NCBI GenBank assembly: GCA_002726515.1
Contig: PBTE01000162.1
Coordinates: 1-32,226, forward strand
Length of the DNA stretch: 32,226 bases
Direction of reading: 5' to 3'
DNA from: Planctomycetaceae bacterium
GTDB taxonomy: Bacteria; Planctomycetota; Planctomycetia; Pirellulales; Pirellulaceae
Shown here: one piece after another, positions 1-8,173 of the stretch
How positions within the stretch are numbered: position 1 is the first letter of the stretch
Layout of the letters: each line of letters starts with the position of its first letter
Translations under genes and position numbers: made by a program
Notes under the pieces: generated by a model
Databases searched by the model: none
The model's input: the letters and a program-made list of their open reading frames with translations, nothing else
Told to the model about the DNA's origin: nothing

Positions 1-1387
1 CGAACTGGCGCGGTGCATCCGTGAAAAACGGCTTTCCGCCACGGAGGTCATGCAGGCGCACCTGGCACAGGTTGAGCGAATCAATCCGCAAGTGAACGCA
101 ATGGTTACACTCCAGTGTGAACAAGCACTGGCTGCGGCGAAAGCATCGGACGAGGCTGTCTCCCGGGGTGGTGATTTGGGGCCCTTGCACGGTTTGCCTG
201 TGGCTCACAAAGACGCAGTGCATACGGCCGGCATCCGGACAACCTTTGGTTCTCCCATTTTTCGAGATTTTGTCCCCCAGGAAGATGCCCTCATTGTGGA
301 ACGCCTTCGCGGCAGCGGGGCAATCACAATTGGCAAAACTAACCTGCCTGAATTCGGCGCCGGATCGCAGACGTTCAACCAGGTGTTCGGGGCGACTCTG
401 AACCCTTACGACACGACAAAAACTTGCGGCGGGAGTAGTGGTGGGGCGGCCGTGGCATTAGCTTGCGGAATGCAGCCACTGGCCGATGGAAGCGACATGG
501 GAGGGTCCTTGCGCAATCCTGCCAGCTTTTGCAATGTGGTGGGGTTACGAACGTCACCGGGACGGGTTCCTGTGTGGCCGGCACCCGTGGGCTGGTTTCC
601 GATTTCGGTGCAGGGACCCATGGCAAGGACCGTACAGGATGTAGCCTTGATGCTGAGCGCTATCGCCGGCCCTGATCCGCGCTCCCCGATTTCAATTTCC
701 GAAACGGGAGATCGGTTCAGGCGTCCACTGGAGCGAGATTTTCAGGACGTTCCCATTGCGTGGTGCGATACTTTGGGAGGGCTGCCGTTCGATCCACAAG
801 TCAAAGCCGTGGTGGATGGCAACCGAAGTGTATTTCAGGCATTGGGCTGCAAAGTGGTTGACGAAGAACCTGATTTTCGGGATGCAGACGAGATATTTCG
901 TGTGTGGCGCGCGTGGAGGTTTGAACTGGCCTTTGGAGGTCTGTTGAAAAAGCATCACCATCAAATGAAGGATACGGTCGTCTGGAATATTGAAGAAGGT
1001 GCCAGGCTGACCGGACCGGAGATCGGTCAAGCCGAGTGCAAACGGACTGAACTTTATCATCGCGTGCGACAATTCATGGAACGTTTCGAGTACTTCATTC
1101 TGCCTGTGAGCCAGGTTCCTCCCTTTGACGTGAATCAACCCTACGTCACAGAAATTGACGGGGTCGAAATGGAAACCTATATCGACTGGATGAAATCGTG
1201 TTACTTCGTTACCGTGACCGGATTGCCGGCGATTTCAGTCCCCTGCGGATTTACAACCGGAGGGCTTCCTGTCGGAATTCAAATTGTCGGGCGGCACCAG
1301 GATGATTTCGGTGTACTGCAATTGGCACACGCGTTTGAATTGGCAACCGGACACTGGAAAAGAAAGCCGTCTTTGTTGGCAGACTAA
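1..1387 (+). CDS. Amidase signature family enzyme, 5'-truncated by the window edge
   Basis: The first ATG in the window is at 50, but the same frame is open back to base 2 and reads ELARCIREKRLSATEV, the usual N-terminal helix of amidases, so the true start lies outside. Numbering from the ATG at 50, the Ser-cisSer-Lys triad is present: Lys54 in AHKD, cis-Ser129 in GGSSGG, and nucleophile Ser153 in SDMGGSLR. The 24-residue spacing between the two serines is that of the family. These enzymes hydrolyse carboxamides to acid and ammonia; the specificity here cannot be read. There is no signal peptide in view, so it is probably cytoplasmic. It is not obviously GatA, since no gatB or gatC is nearby. 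It converges with the heme/PQQ gene across an 86-bp gap holding a hairpin. Confidence 0.93.
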   Translation, partial: ELARCIREKRLSATEVMQAHLAQVERINPQVNAMVTLQCEQALAAAKASDEAVSRGGDLGPLHGLPVAHKDAVHTAGIRTTFGSPIFRDFVPQEDALIVERLRGSGAITIGKTNLPEFGAGSQTFNQVFGATLNPYDTTKTCGGSSGGAAVALACGMQPLADGSDMGGSLRNPASFCNVVGLRTSPGRVPVWPAPVGWFPISVQGPMARTVQDVALMLSAIAGPDPRSPISISETGDRFRRPLERDFQDVPIAWCDTLGGLPFDPQVKAVVDGNRSVFQALGCKVVDEEPDFRDADEIFRVWRAWRFELAFGGLLKKHHHQMKDTVVWNIEEGARLTGPEIGQAECKRTELYHRVRQFMERFEYFILPVSQVPPFDVNQPYVTEIDGVEMETYIDWMKSCYFVTVTGLPAISVPCGFTTGGLPVGIQIVGRHQDDFGVLQLAHAFELATGHWKRKPSLLAD

Positions 1388-1398
1388 GGCTTTTCGAT

Positions 1399-1431
1399 AT
1401 GCCAGATTCCCGGGGCGATCCCCGCAGGCAT
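1399..1431. terminator. Hairpin in the convergent gap, candidate bidirectional terminator
   Basis: Arms ATGCC (1399-1403) and GGCAT (1427-1431) enclose a second stem, CGGGG/CCCCG, with a CGAT loop (1411-1424). It lies 12 bases after the amidase stop and before the stop of the opposing gene. There is no long T-run on either side, so intrinsic termination is only likely. Confidence 0.45.
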
Positions 1432-1473
1432 CCCTTTCACACAACTGAACGGTTGCGGGGTGAACGGGGCTCT

Positions 1474-4400
1474 TTAGTTTTGGCTCGGTAACGTTTGCAA
1501 AAACGCAAGCAGATCGGCGGCCTGTTGGGCTGTCAAGTCCTTGAGAACCTGGTCGGGCATCAAGGACTTGTTTTGCCTTATTAACTCGTCGATGTCCTCT
1601 GACGCAATGCGCACCTGTTTGCCACCGGCCTGTTTTAAGGTCACAAAGTCGTCGGTACGTTCTTCGAGCAGTCCCGCGAAAATCTGGCCAGCGAAAGTGA
1701 CGATCGTATAGGCCTCAAACTTTTCGTCAATCTTTTTTGAAGGGTTAAGGAGGTTTTCAAGGATCTGGTCGCTTGTTGTGTCTGCTTTCATGCTTTTCAG
1801 GTCGGGTCCCACGTCATACCCTCTCTGTTGGTATCGGTGGCAGCTCAGACATGACAGGGTGTCTTTTCGCATGAACAACCTCTGGCCGCGCAAGGCGTCA
1901 CCCGCCAATTGTAGTATTTGAGTCGGATCAATATTTTCTCCCAAGCGTTGCGTGCGTTGTTCCTCGGGCAAGTAACGTTCGAATAATTTGCCGGCGGCAC
2001 TCATCTGAAATGTCTCACCAAAGGCGTGTTGCTTGGCTCGTTCCTGTAACTCGGGCGACAGTTGATTGTTGTCGATGGCAGCGACCAGCGCGAGCGCTCC
2101 ACTGCTGGTATTGAGAAGCTCGTCCAGCAACGGTTCCGAGTTTTCCGGAGCGGTTGTGGAGAGGGTGACGATTGCCTTTTGGACGGGGTCCGGCGGACTG
2201 TCGGCCGGTCCCATGGATGTGATCCACTCCCGCAGAAGTTGTAATCCTTCCCGGTCCACCCGGTGTGACCCGACACGGGGCATGCGGCCGCCGATGAGAG
2301 TGGACATGCGGTAGATGATGACGGAATGATGGGCTGCGCCCGGCGCGATGAGCCGGGCACTGTTGAGTCCGAAATCGCCGTGCAGGGGTTTCTGGTCGAT
2401 GGTTTTCGTCTGGTCCGTTGTCATGGACCGACGCAGGTTCATCTGGGCATTGCCGCCGCCTGCGGGTGAATGGCAGGAGGAGCAATTGACGTGCAGGTAG
2501 GACCTTGCCCTGGACTCCAGGTCGGCGGTTGGATTGGATGGGTCGGGCATCGAAGTAAAGGTTTCCGGCGCATCAGGCAACAGGCTGGAGGTGGGCGCTT
2601 GACGCTGGCCGGTGGTGTCGGTAACCGCCGCCAGGCGCTCTTCGATGTCTGACTGCTGTTCAGGTGACTCGTTGTTGTTGATTTCCTTTGTGATCTGGGC
2701 CTGCCAATGAGTCGAAGCCAGGTCTTTCCAGTCCACTTCCAGTAAACCGAGCCTTTCAAAGTGTCGTAATTGATTGTAGGGGTATCCGTCGTAGTTGTGG
2801 GATCGATTCAGTTGTGGTGTGGTGATCCCTAAAACAAAATTGGCTGCCCGAGAATGGCAGCCTTCGCACGCGCTGCGGCTGGGGACATGCCAGCTCCGCT
2901 CGCCGTGACGGCCAGCAAAGGTCTTGGATGTGCCCATTTTATCGACGAGTAGAGCATCGGATTGATCGTCATTCCAGAGGTAGGAGTAACCGGCCCACTC
3001 GTTGTTTTGCAGGGTTAGCAGTCGCGTTTCCAACCAACGCGGCGAATTCTCTTGGTCGGACTCAGGTTCCCAGGCGAGGGATTGGCCCAGGACCGTTCCT
3101 TCGGGGAATTCCCAGTTGGCAGAACTCTTAAAACCTATGGTCGGGAGTTCCCAGCCTCCTCCCTCCTTCGCCACGGCGGGTAGGGCCATGAATCTGGTGG
3201 CCTGGGCGCCGTCGTGCCAGCCCGGGGCGTTGACGGAGTAGCGAATGATACCAGGTTGCAGTTGATGTTCACCTGTGGAAGTGAATAATCCTGTTTCGCT
3301 GAGCCGGGTCGGGAAATCGACGGGTTGCTCCAGCAGGGGATTCCGCTCCAGGCGATAGAAGCCATCTTGCTGGTGCCCGGCGATCAAGAGTTCATTGTCA
3401 CTGTCTTCGGCAAAGCAGGTGATGCTTAACGTCGTGTCCGCAATCTCTCGGTGCCAGACGATTTTCTGGCCATTGTGTTTGGCCGCCCAGATTTTTCCAG
3501 TCGAATAATCTCCGTAAACATAGGCACCGACCAGTTCGGGAAATTCACTACCATAGTAGACGATTCCCCCGGTAAGGGACCGGGCTTCGGCGTGATGATG
3601 TTCGATCGTAGGATGCACATGGGGAGTCGGACCGAGTTGGCGCTGCAGATAGAACGGGTGGCTGCCTTCGTAGACACTCCAGCCGTAGTTTGCCCCGCGC
3701 TCTACCAGGTAGATCTGTTCCCAGAGGTCCTGCCCGTTGTTTCCCACCCAAATGTGACCGGTCTGGCGATCCACCGCAATTCGCCAGGGGTTGCGCAATC
3801 CGTAGGCCCAGGTTTCCGGCTGAGCGCCCGGCATGTTCACGAATGGATTGTCTGCCGGAATGGAGTATTCGTTGGGGGCGACCGGGTGGTCGACGTCAAT
3901 TCTCAGCACCTTACTGAGAAAAGAATCCAACGGCTGGCCTGTGAGATTCGTGTCCGAATCGGAGGTGCCATCCCCCGAAGTGACATACAGCATGCCATCG
4001 TTGCCGAACGCAATTGCCGCACCGTCGTGGCCGTCGGACGCCCAGGCGATGATCAGTTTGGCTGAGTCGACGTCGAACTGGAACGGCGCTTCGGTCTGCA
4101 TGGTGTATCGCGTGATGCGAACTTGTTTTTCACCGTCAGGATCTTTTTCGTTGCTGCCGATGTAGACCCAGCCGTTTTCCCGGAAATTTGGATGGAAGGT
4201 GATGTCGTAAGCCATTCCCCTGGATGTGTAATCGATGAGGGTTTTCAGCGAACCCGTGCTGCCGCCATCAGTGTCGACCTGCAGCAACTTGGGTTCTTCT
4301 TCGCCGCTGATCAACAATTGCCGAGAACCCGGAACAAATCGCATGGCGATCAGGGATTTTACCGTCAAATCGGGAAGTGCTCTGACAACGCGAAAGGGTG

Positions 4401-5247
4401 CTGGCGGATCCGGAGAACCGATCACTCGAGACGTCTTCCAGGGCGGGAGCGGATCATTTTGCTTTGACCCCCGGTCTTGCGGACCGAGAAAACGGAGCGG
4501 GGCGTAATCTTCGTGCCGGTGGAAGTCCAGTTGCTGCAAGGGTGCGCAGGTGGAAAGTTCGGGTGTATCATCTGCAAGGTTGTAATCGTAACGACAGATG
4601 GCGAAATGCCAGACTTCCCCCACTGTTGGTCGTCCCCCGGTACGAACGAAATCGGTCCAGGGAATCTTTCCTTCGACGGACCAACCCCGATCCTGGTCGC
4701 TTCGCATGTTGAGCGTTCCGCGCTGTATGACCTTCGATTCAAAATCAAAAGGCTGCGCGCTCTTGAAACGTTCGAATAAGTCTCCTTGCCTCTGCGGGAT
4801 AAACATGTCCAGGTGGGTTCCACCAGCGGTGACATGGAATTCATAGTAGCCCGGTTCGGAGGCGCCCGGTTTAAAGAACAGTTCAAGCACATCGTTGTAC
4901 CATGTTTTACCATCCCGCTGATCGATATCGGCGAACAGGTCCTTGTCTTCAAGGTCGGCAAAAAAATACAGATGCTTTCGGTCCCACAGGAGTCGGGCGT
5001 GAGTCGCGGTTCGAGGTGGCTTGGCCTGGTTCCCCTGCCACGGAAGGTAGAAATGATCGATTGGCCGAGCATTTTCCCAGGCGGGTTCGTCCGCGCGGCC
5101 ATCGATGATCGGGGGCGAATCCGTCCAGTGACATTCGAAGGGAGTCGGGGCCGGCTCCTTGCCACCGGCGTGGTCACCCCAGGCGAAAGTTTCGCAGAGA
5201 ATGTTAACAAGTGCACAAGCGAAGGTTACTTTGGCGATGGTAGAGAT
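1474..5247 (-). CDS. Secreted CBM9-like / PQQ sugar dehydrogenase / tri-heme cytochrome c fusion, apparent non-canonical start
   Basis: Order from the N-terminus: export signal (IAKVTFACALVNILC); CBM9/DOMON-like carbohydrate-binding domain (IIDGRADEPAWENARPI onward); GSDH-type six-bladed propeller with GHDGAAIAFG and LRNPWRIAVD, ending in GANYGW; a conserved linker; then three CxxCH sites, CEGCH, CSSCH and CLSCH, at about residues 794, 922 and 1133 of 1257. The last lies in the heme domain typical of planctomycetes. The likely role is extracytoplasmic oxidation of a sugar or polyol, passing electrons to its own hemes. The first GTG/ATG is GTG at 4890, but that cuts the CBM9 domain in half; homologous sequence runs in frame to about 5247 with no ATG, GTG or TTG. 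I place the start at ATC 5247 because GAGAGG lies 7 bases upstream. A start-loss mutation or sequence error is the alternative. Confidence 0.88.
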   Translation of the reverse strand: MSTIAKVTFACALVNILCETFAWGDHAGGKEPAPTPFECHWTDSPPIIDGRADEPAWENARPIDHFYLPWQGNQAKPPRTATHARLLWDRKHLYFFADLEDKDLFADIDQRDGKTWYNDVLELFFKPGASEPGYYEFHVTAGGTHLDMFIPQRQGDLFERFKSAQPFDFESKVIQRGTLNMRSDQDRGWSVEGKIPWTDFVRTGGRPTVGEVWHFAICRYDYNLADDTPELSTCAPLQQLDFHRHEDYAPLRFLGPQDRGSKQNDPLPPWKTSRVIGSPDPPAPFRVVRALPDLTVKSLIAMRFVPGSRQLLISGEEEPKLLQVDTDGGSTGSLKTLIDYTSRGMAYDITFHPNFRENGWVYIGSNEKDPDGEKQVRITRYTMQTEAPFQFDVDSAKLIIAWASDGHDGAAIAFGNDGMLYVTSGDGTSDSDTNLTGQPLDSFLSKVLRIDVDHPVAPNEYSIPADNPFVNMPGAQPETWAYGLRNPWRIAVDRQTGHIWVGNNGQDLWEQIYLVERGANYGWSVYEGSHPFYLQRQLGPTPHVHPTIEHHHAEARSLTGGIVYYGSEFPELVGAYVYGDYSTGKIWAAKHNGQKIVWHREIADTTLSITCFAEDSDNELLIAGHQQDGFYRLERNPLLEQPVDFPTRLSETGLFTSTGEHQLQPGIIRYSVNAPGWHDGAQATRFMALPAVAKEGGGWELPTIGFKSSANWEFPEGTVLGQSLAWEPESDQENSPRWLETRLLTLQNNEWAGYSYLWNDDQSDALLVDKMGTSKTFAGRHGERSWHVPSRSACEGCHSRAANFVLGITTPQLNRSHNYDGYPYNQLRHFERLGLLEVDWKDLASTHWQAQITKEINNNESPEQQSDIEERLAAVTDTTGQRQAPTSSLLPDAPETFTSMPDPSNPTADLESRARSYLHVNCSSCHSPAGGGNAQMNLRRSMTTDQTKTIDQKPLHGDFGLNSARLIAPGAAHHSVIIYRMSTLIGGRMPRVGSHRVDREGLQLLREWITSMGPADSPPDPVQKAIVTLSTTAPENSEPLLDELLNTSSGALALVAAIDNNQLSPELQERAKQHAFGETFQMSAAGKLFERYLPEEQRTQRLGENIDPTQILQLAGDALRGQRLFMRKDTLSCLSCHRYQQRGYDVGPDLKSMKADTTSDQILENLLNPSKKIDEKFEAYTIVTFAGQIFAGLLEERTDDFVTLKQAGGKQVRIASEDIDELIRQNKSLMPDQVLKDLTAQQAADLLAFLQTLPSQN

Positions 5248-5364
5248 AGTGCAGCCTCTCGATCAGTGCTTTCTTTTATTGACTGAAAGAACCGCTGGCC
5301 GGGATCAGCAACGTTGCCTGTTAACGGTGAAGGAAAACCGACGCGCGTGTTTCAACGGGGAAAT

Positions 5365-5397
5365 ATTATAGCACGAAATGACGTCTCCTGATGTCAT
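5365..5397 (-). promoter_or_regulatory. TATAAT promoter with overlapping imperfect palindrome, upstream of the PQQ/heme gene
   Basis: A perfect TATAAT lies on the minus strand at 5370-5365, about 118 bp before the proposed start at 5247. The -35 position is a poor match. The -35 zone lies inside an imperfect palindrome at 5378-5397: ATGACGTC, loop TCCT, then GATGTCAT, 8 pairs with one G-T. A regulator bound there could control transcription. This is inferred from sequence only. Confidence 0.45.
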
Positions 5398-5541
5398 GAC
5401 GCCCGCGGGTTGTCCGGTAGCAGCCATCCTGGAAGGTACTCCGCGGGACTGACGGGTGCTTGCTGGCAGGCTATGTGGGTTGGTCATTCCCAACATCAGG
5501 AGGCAAGCGCGAAGTCATTTGCAGGCGAGGTCTCGACAGAA

Positions 5542-7515
5542 CTAGGGTGCCGAAAGATGAATTTTATCAGCCGCACCCGCAGCAGCATATGATGACTGTA
5601 CACGGTGGGTGAAGTCAGAGTCCACTCCTCGCAGGCGGAGAGGGCGAGGTGCCAGCAGGCCAACGGTGTCAGGAATATCACAGACGCGAAGCACGTTCAG
5701 TAGCTGGGGGGCACCTTGGCTCATATGAGTTTCCGGAAGTGCTATCAGGTCCAATTGAGGGATTGCGGGTTCAAGAACGGCCGCGTAGGCCGCCAGGACC
5801 GCTGCTGCACCCTCACCACGGAGTACCACCTGCAGGTGACCGGCAACCTGTTGACGGACGTAGTGATAAGTGGCCGCAATGTCCCACACGCGGCCTGCGT
5901 CAACCGTCGTTCCAAGTGCGGCATGAGAACGCTCGACGAAATTAGGCGGGTTGTTTGTCGTCCAACGTGTCGCTCCGATGCCCCGTGGTTCAAGAATGTA
6001 CTCGTTGACCGATGGGCGGTGTTTCTCAACAGGGTTCGTGGTAACGGTCAGAGAGACGGGCTGTTGTTCTGAAGTATCGCTCGGGAGGTGCAGTCGTACC
6101 TGGATGCCCGGTTCGGTGTTGAGTGTTGTGAACCGGTGGTTTGTTTCATGAAGCGTGGCTACCGGAAACGGTTGGGGAAAGCCACGAAACGTCACGTGCC
6201 GCAACTGGGCGACCAGTTTCTCCCTCCAGCCCTGGTAATCTGCAGCCTGGGGAAGTTCGACGTGGGCGACAGGGACGAAAACTTCGTCGATGGTCGCGTT
6301 GATCGCGTCGGCTGGCAAGTCTTCGTCGGTGGGAAACACCCGGAGTTGTTCGGGTGGGATTTTGTGGTCTCCATTCCGACTGGTCACCAGGTCGACTTCG
6401 CCGTCGAGAACCTCTGCCGGGTTTCCCTGTAAATGCATGTTGATGAAGCGATAGACGGCTTTGCGGATATCCCGACGATAATTGTGATCTCCGACACTGA
6501 TCACGGCATCGACCTGGTCGCTGGCTCCGTGCAGACCGTACAGTCGTTCCAGCCGGTTGATGACACGATCGTTGGCATCCATCGGAAAGATCTGGTCGTG
6601 ATCACTGTTGACGAAAAGAAGGGGGCGTGGTGCAACCAGTGAGGCGATACGGGTCCACGGCCACTGGAAAGTGTTGTACATCATTATGCAATCGCAATGA
6701 CCGTTGATCATTCGATTGGGCACATAGGAGGGCAGGTCTGCCATGCCACTGACCGGCACGGCGACATGCACGCGCTCGTCGGCCGCCGCGATCCAAAAGG
6801 TGGCTGCGCCACCTCCGCTGATGCCGGTCACTCCAATCCGGTCCGGGTCGACGTCCGGACGGCTGGTCAGGTAGTCAATTCCCCTGATACCGTTCCAGCA
6901 TTCGACGCCTGCCGGGGTGTAGCCGCGCGAGTGCCACCACCAGCGTTGTTCCCGGTAGGTTCCGTGGTGAATGCCCGCAATTTCTCCCAACTGCAGAGAA
7001 TCGACGATCAGGCAGATGTAGCCATGCCTCGCGAACCACATCCCGTGAGACTGAAAAGCGGACTTGTGCCCGTTTCGGCCCCGATTGGCATGCCCGCACG
7101 CGTAAAAGACGGCCGGAAGTCGCTGGTCATCTCGAGATTCGGCCGGTCGATAGAGGGTCCCGGTGACGTACAGGCCCGGCCGACTTTGATAGTGTAGCAT
7201 TTCAACAACAAAGCCATCTCCCTGCAAGGTACCGGTAACCGTTGCCCGCAGCGGTGTTTTGACAGGCCGGGGCCACAAGCCAAGCATGTAAAAATATTCC
7301 TGCAGATACTTTTCGCGTTGACTTTTCCAGGCGTCCAGAGAAACCAGGTCTTTGTCAAAAGACGCGTGGATCGGACGCGTCCGGAGGGCCAGGTACTGTT
7401 GGATGGCCCGGTCTCCCGGTGACCCGCGGTCGGGTTCGCCGTACTGTTGGGCGAACAAGCCCGAAGCGGCGACGATTGTGACGAGGAGGGTGTTACGCAG
7501 GTGGGATATTTGCAT
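5542..7515 (-). CDS. Secreted alpha/beta-hydrolase, acetyl-xylan-esterase-like
   Basis: 657 residues. It starts at ATG 7515 with a signal peptide (LLVTIVAASGLFAQQ), so it is probably periplasmic or outside the cell. The alpha/beta-hydrolase fold shows nucleophile Ser233 in GISGGG, an acid candidate in NSDHDQIFP (Asp306 or Asp308), and His344 in VGDHNY. This is the layout of acetyl-xylan-esterase or cephalosporin-C-deacetylase-type esterases found in multidomain planctomycete proteins. The conserved part ends near residue 370. The remaining ~290 residues look like a second, catalytically degenerate hydrolase lobe (for example LLAPRPLRLRGVDSD near the end). The likely role is removing ester groups from polysaccharides. 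Transcribed in the same direction as the sugar dehydrogenase fusion, but a promoter-like site lies between them. The substrate is unknown. Confidence 0.88.
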   Translation of the reverse strand: MQISHLRNTLLVTIVAASGLFAQQYGEPDRGSPGDRAIQQYLALRTRPIHASFDKDLVSLDAWKSQREKYLQEYFYMLGLWPRPVKTPLRATVTGTLQGDGFVVEMLHYQSRPGLYVTGTLYRPAESRDDQRLPAVFYACGHANRGRNGHKSAFQSHGMWFARHGYICLIVDSLQLGEIAGIHHGTYREQRWWWHSRGYTPAGVECWNGIRGIDYLTSRPDVDPDRIGVTGISGGGAATFWIAAADERVHVAVPVSGMADLPSYVPNRMINGHCDCIMMYNTFQWPWTRIASLVAPRPLLFVNSDHDQIFPMDANDRVINRLERLYGLHGASDQVDAVISVGDHNYRRDIRKAVYRFINMHLQGNPAEVLDGEVDLVTSRNGDHKIPPEQLRVFPTDEDLPADAINATIDEVFVPVAHVELPQAADYQGWREKLVAQLRHVTFRGFPQPFPVATLHETNHRFTTLNTEPGIQVRLHLPSDTSEQQPVSLTVTTNPVEKHRPSVNEYILEPRGIGATRWTTNNPPNFVERSHAALGTTVDAGRVWDIAATYHYVRQQVAGHLQVVLRGEGAAAVLAAYAAVLEPAIPQLDLIALPETHMSQGAPQLLNVLRVCDIPDTVGLLAPRPLRLRGVDSDFTHRVQSSYAAAGAADKIHLSAP

Positions 7516-7721
7516 TACTTTTATGATTGATGATCCGGTGTCAAAGGCCCTGTCTCCGGACCCCCGTAAGCTCCACGGGTGATGAAATTTACACTCGAAG
7601 TATTATGGACAAGGAGTTTGACTCTGACTAGAGTGCCGGACTGCCGGTTGTGGCTGGAAGAAAACTTTCAAAGCATTGGTTCCTCCGACAAATCGTTTTC
7701 CTGCAGAATAGAAAAGAAAAA

Positions 7722-8111
7722 ATGGATCTCCCCAAGCAAGTGATCCACCGTGCCAGTGGGACCTCCGAACACGTTCAGCAGTTTGGACCTTACAAGATCG
7801 AGCCACTGTTAACCGAGGCCGAAGAGTCTGCAGCCACCGCGTATCGTGTGCGGGTAGAACCGCATCAACAAACGACAACCAGTTACCATCTGGTGGCGGA
7901 GGAGTTTTACTTCGTCCTGACCGGCACCGGAACTGCTGTTCTTGACGGGGAATCCAGGGCGCTCCGCCCGGGCGATTTTTTGCGGCTACCACCCGGCACC
8001 AGGCACGCATTCGTGACACTTGACGAACCACTGGAAATGCTTGACGTCCATGTTCCGGGATGTCGTCCCGACCGGGATGCGTATTTTGTGGAGGATTCCG
8101 AGGACGAGTGA
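7722..8111 (+). CDS. Small single-domain cupin protein
   Basis: 129 residues from ATG 7722. The frame is open to an ATG at 7650, but the earlier residues do not resemble a cupin, and MDLPKQVIHR is a natural start; A-rich GAAAAGAAAAA precedes it. Cupin motif 1 is seen as His56 with Glu60/Glu61 (YHLVAEEFYFVLTGTG), and motif 2 as PGDFLRLPPGTRH with His95; His110 may be a further ligand. The metal site is therefore probably complete, but small cupins include isomerases, dioxygenases and sugar-binding proteins, so function is open. No signal peptide, so cytoplasmic. It converges with the FG-GAP gene across 62 bp containing a T6 run. Confidence 0.85.
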   Translation: MDLPKQVIHRASGTSEHVQQFGPYKIEPLLTEAEESAATAYRVRVEPHQQTTTSYHLVAEEFYFVLTGTGTAVLDGESRALRPGDFLRLPPGTRHAFVTLDEPLEMLDVHVPGCRPDRDAYFVEDSEDE

Positions 8112-8173
8112 ATCAGTGCGGGGTGTATCGAGGTGCGAGGTCGTCCTTTTTTCTCTATTGATACTGCATCGCC

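Noticed and set aside
3451..4065. 204-codon open frame on the plus strand
   Set aside because: It is antisense to the PQQ propeller, whose frame shows clear family motifs; this one has none.
6697..7197. 166-codon open frame on the plus strand
   Set aside because: Antisense to the esterase around its GISGGG motif; no domain is recognisable.
8112..8173. T6 run between cupin and FG-GAP genes as a terminator
   Set aside because: I could not find a convincing stem next to it.
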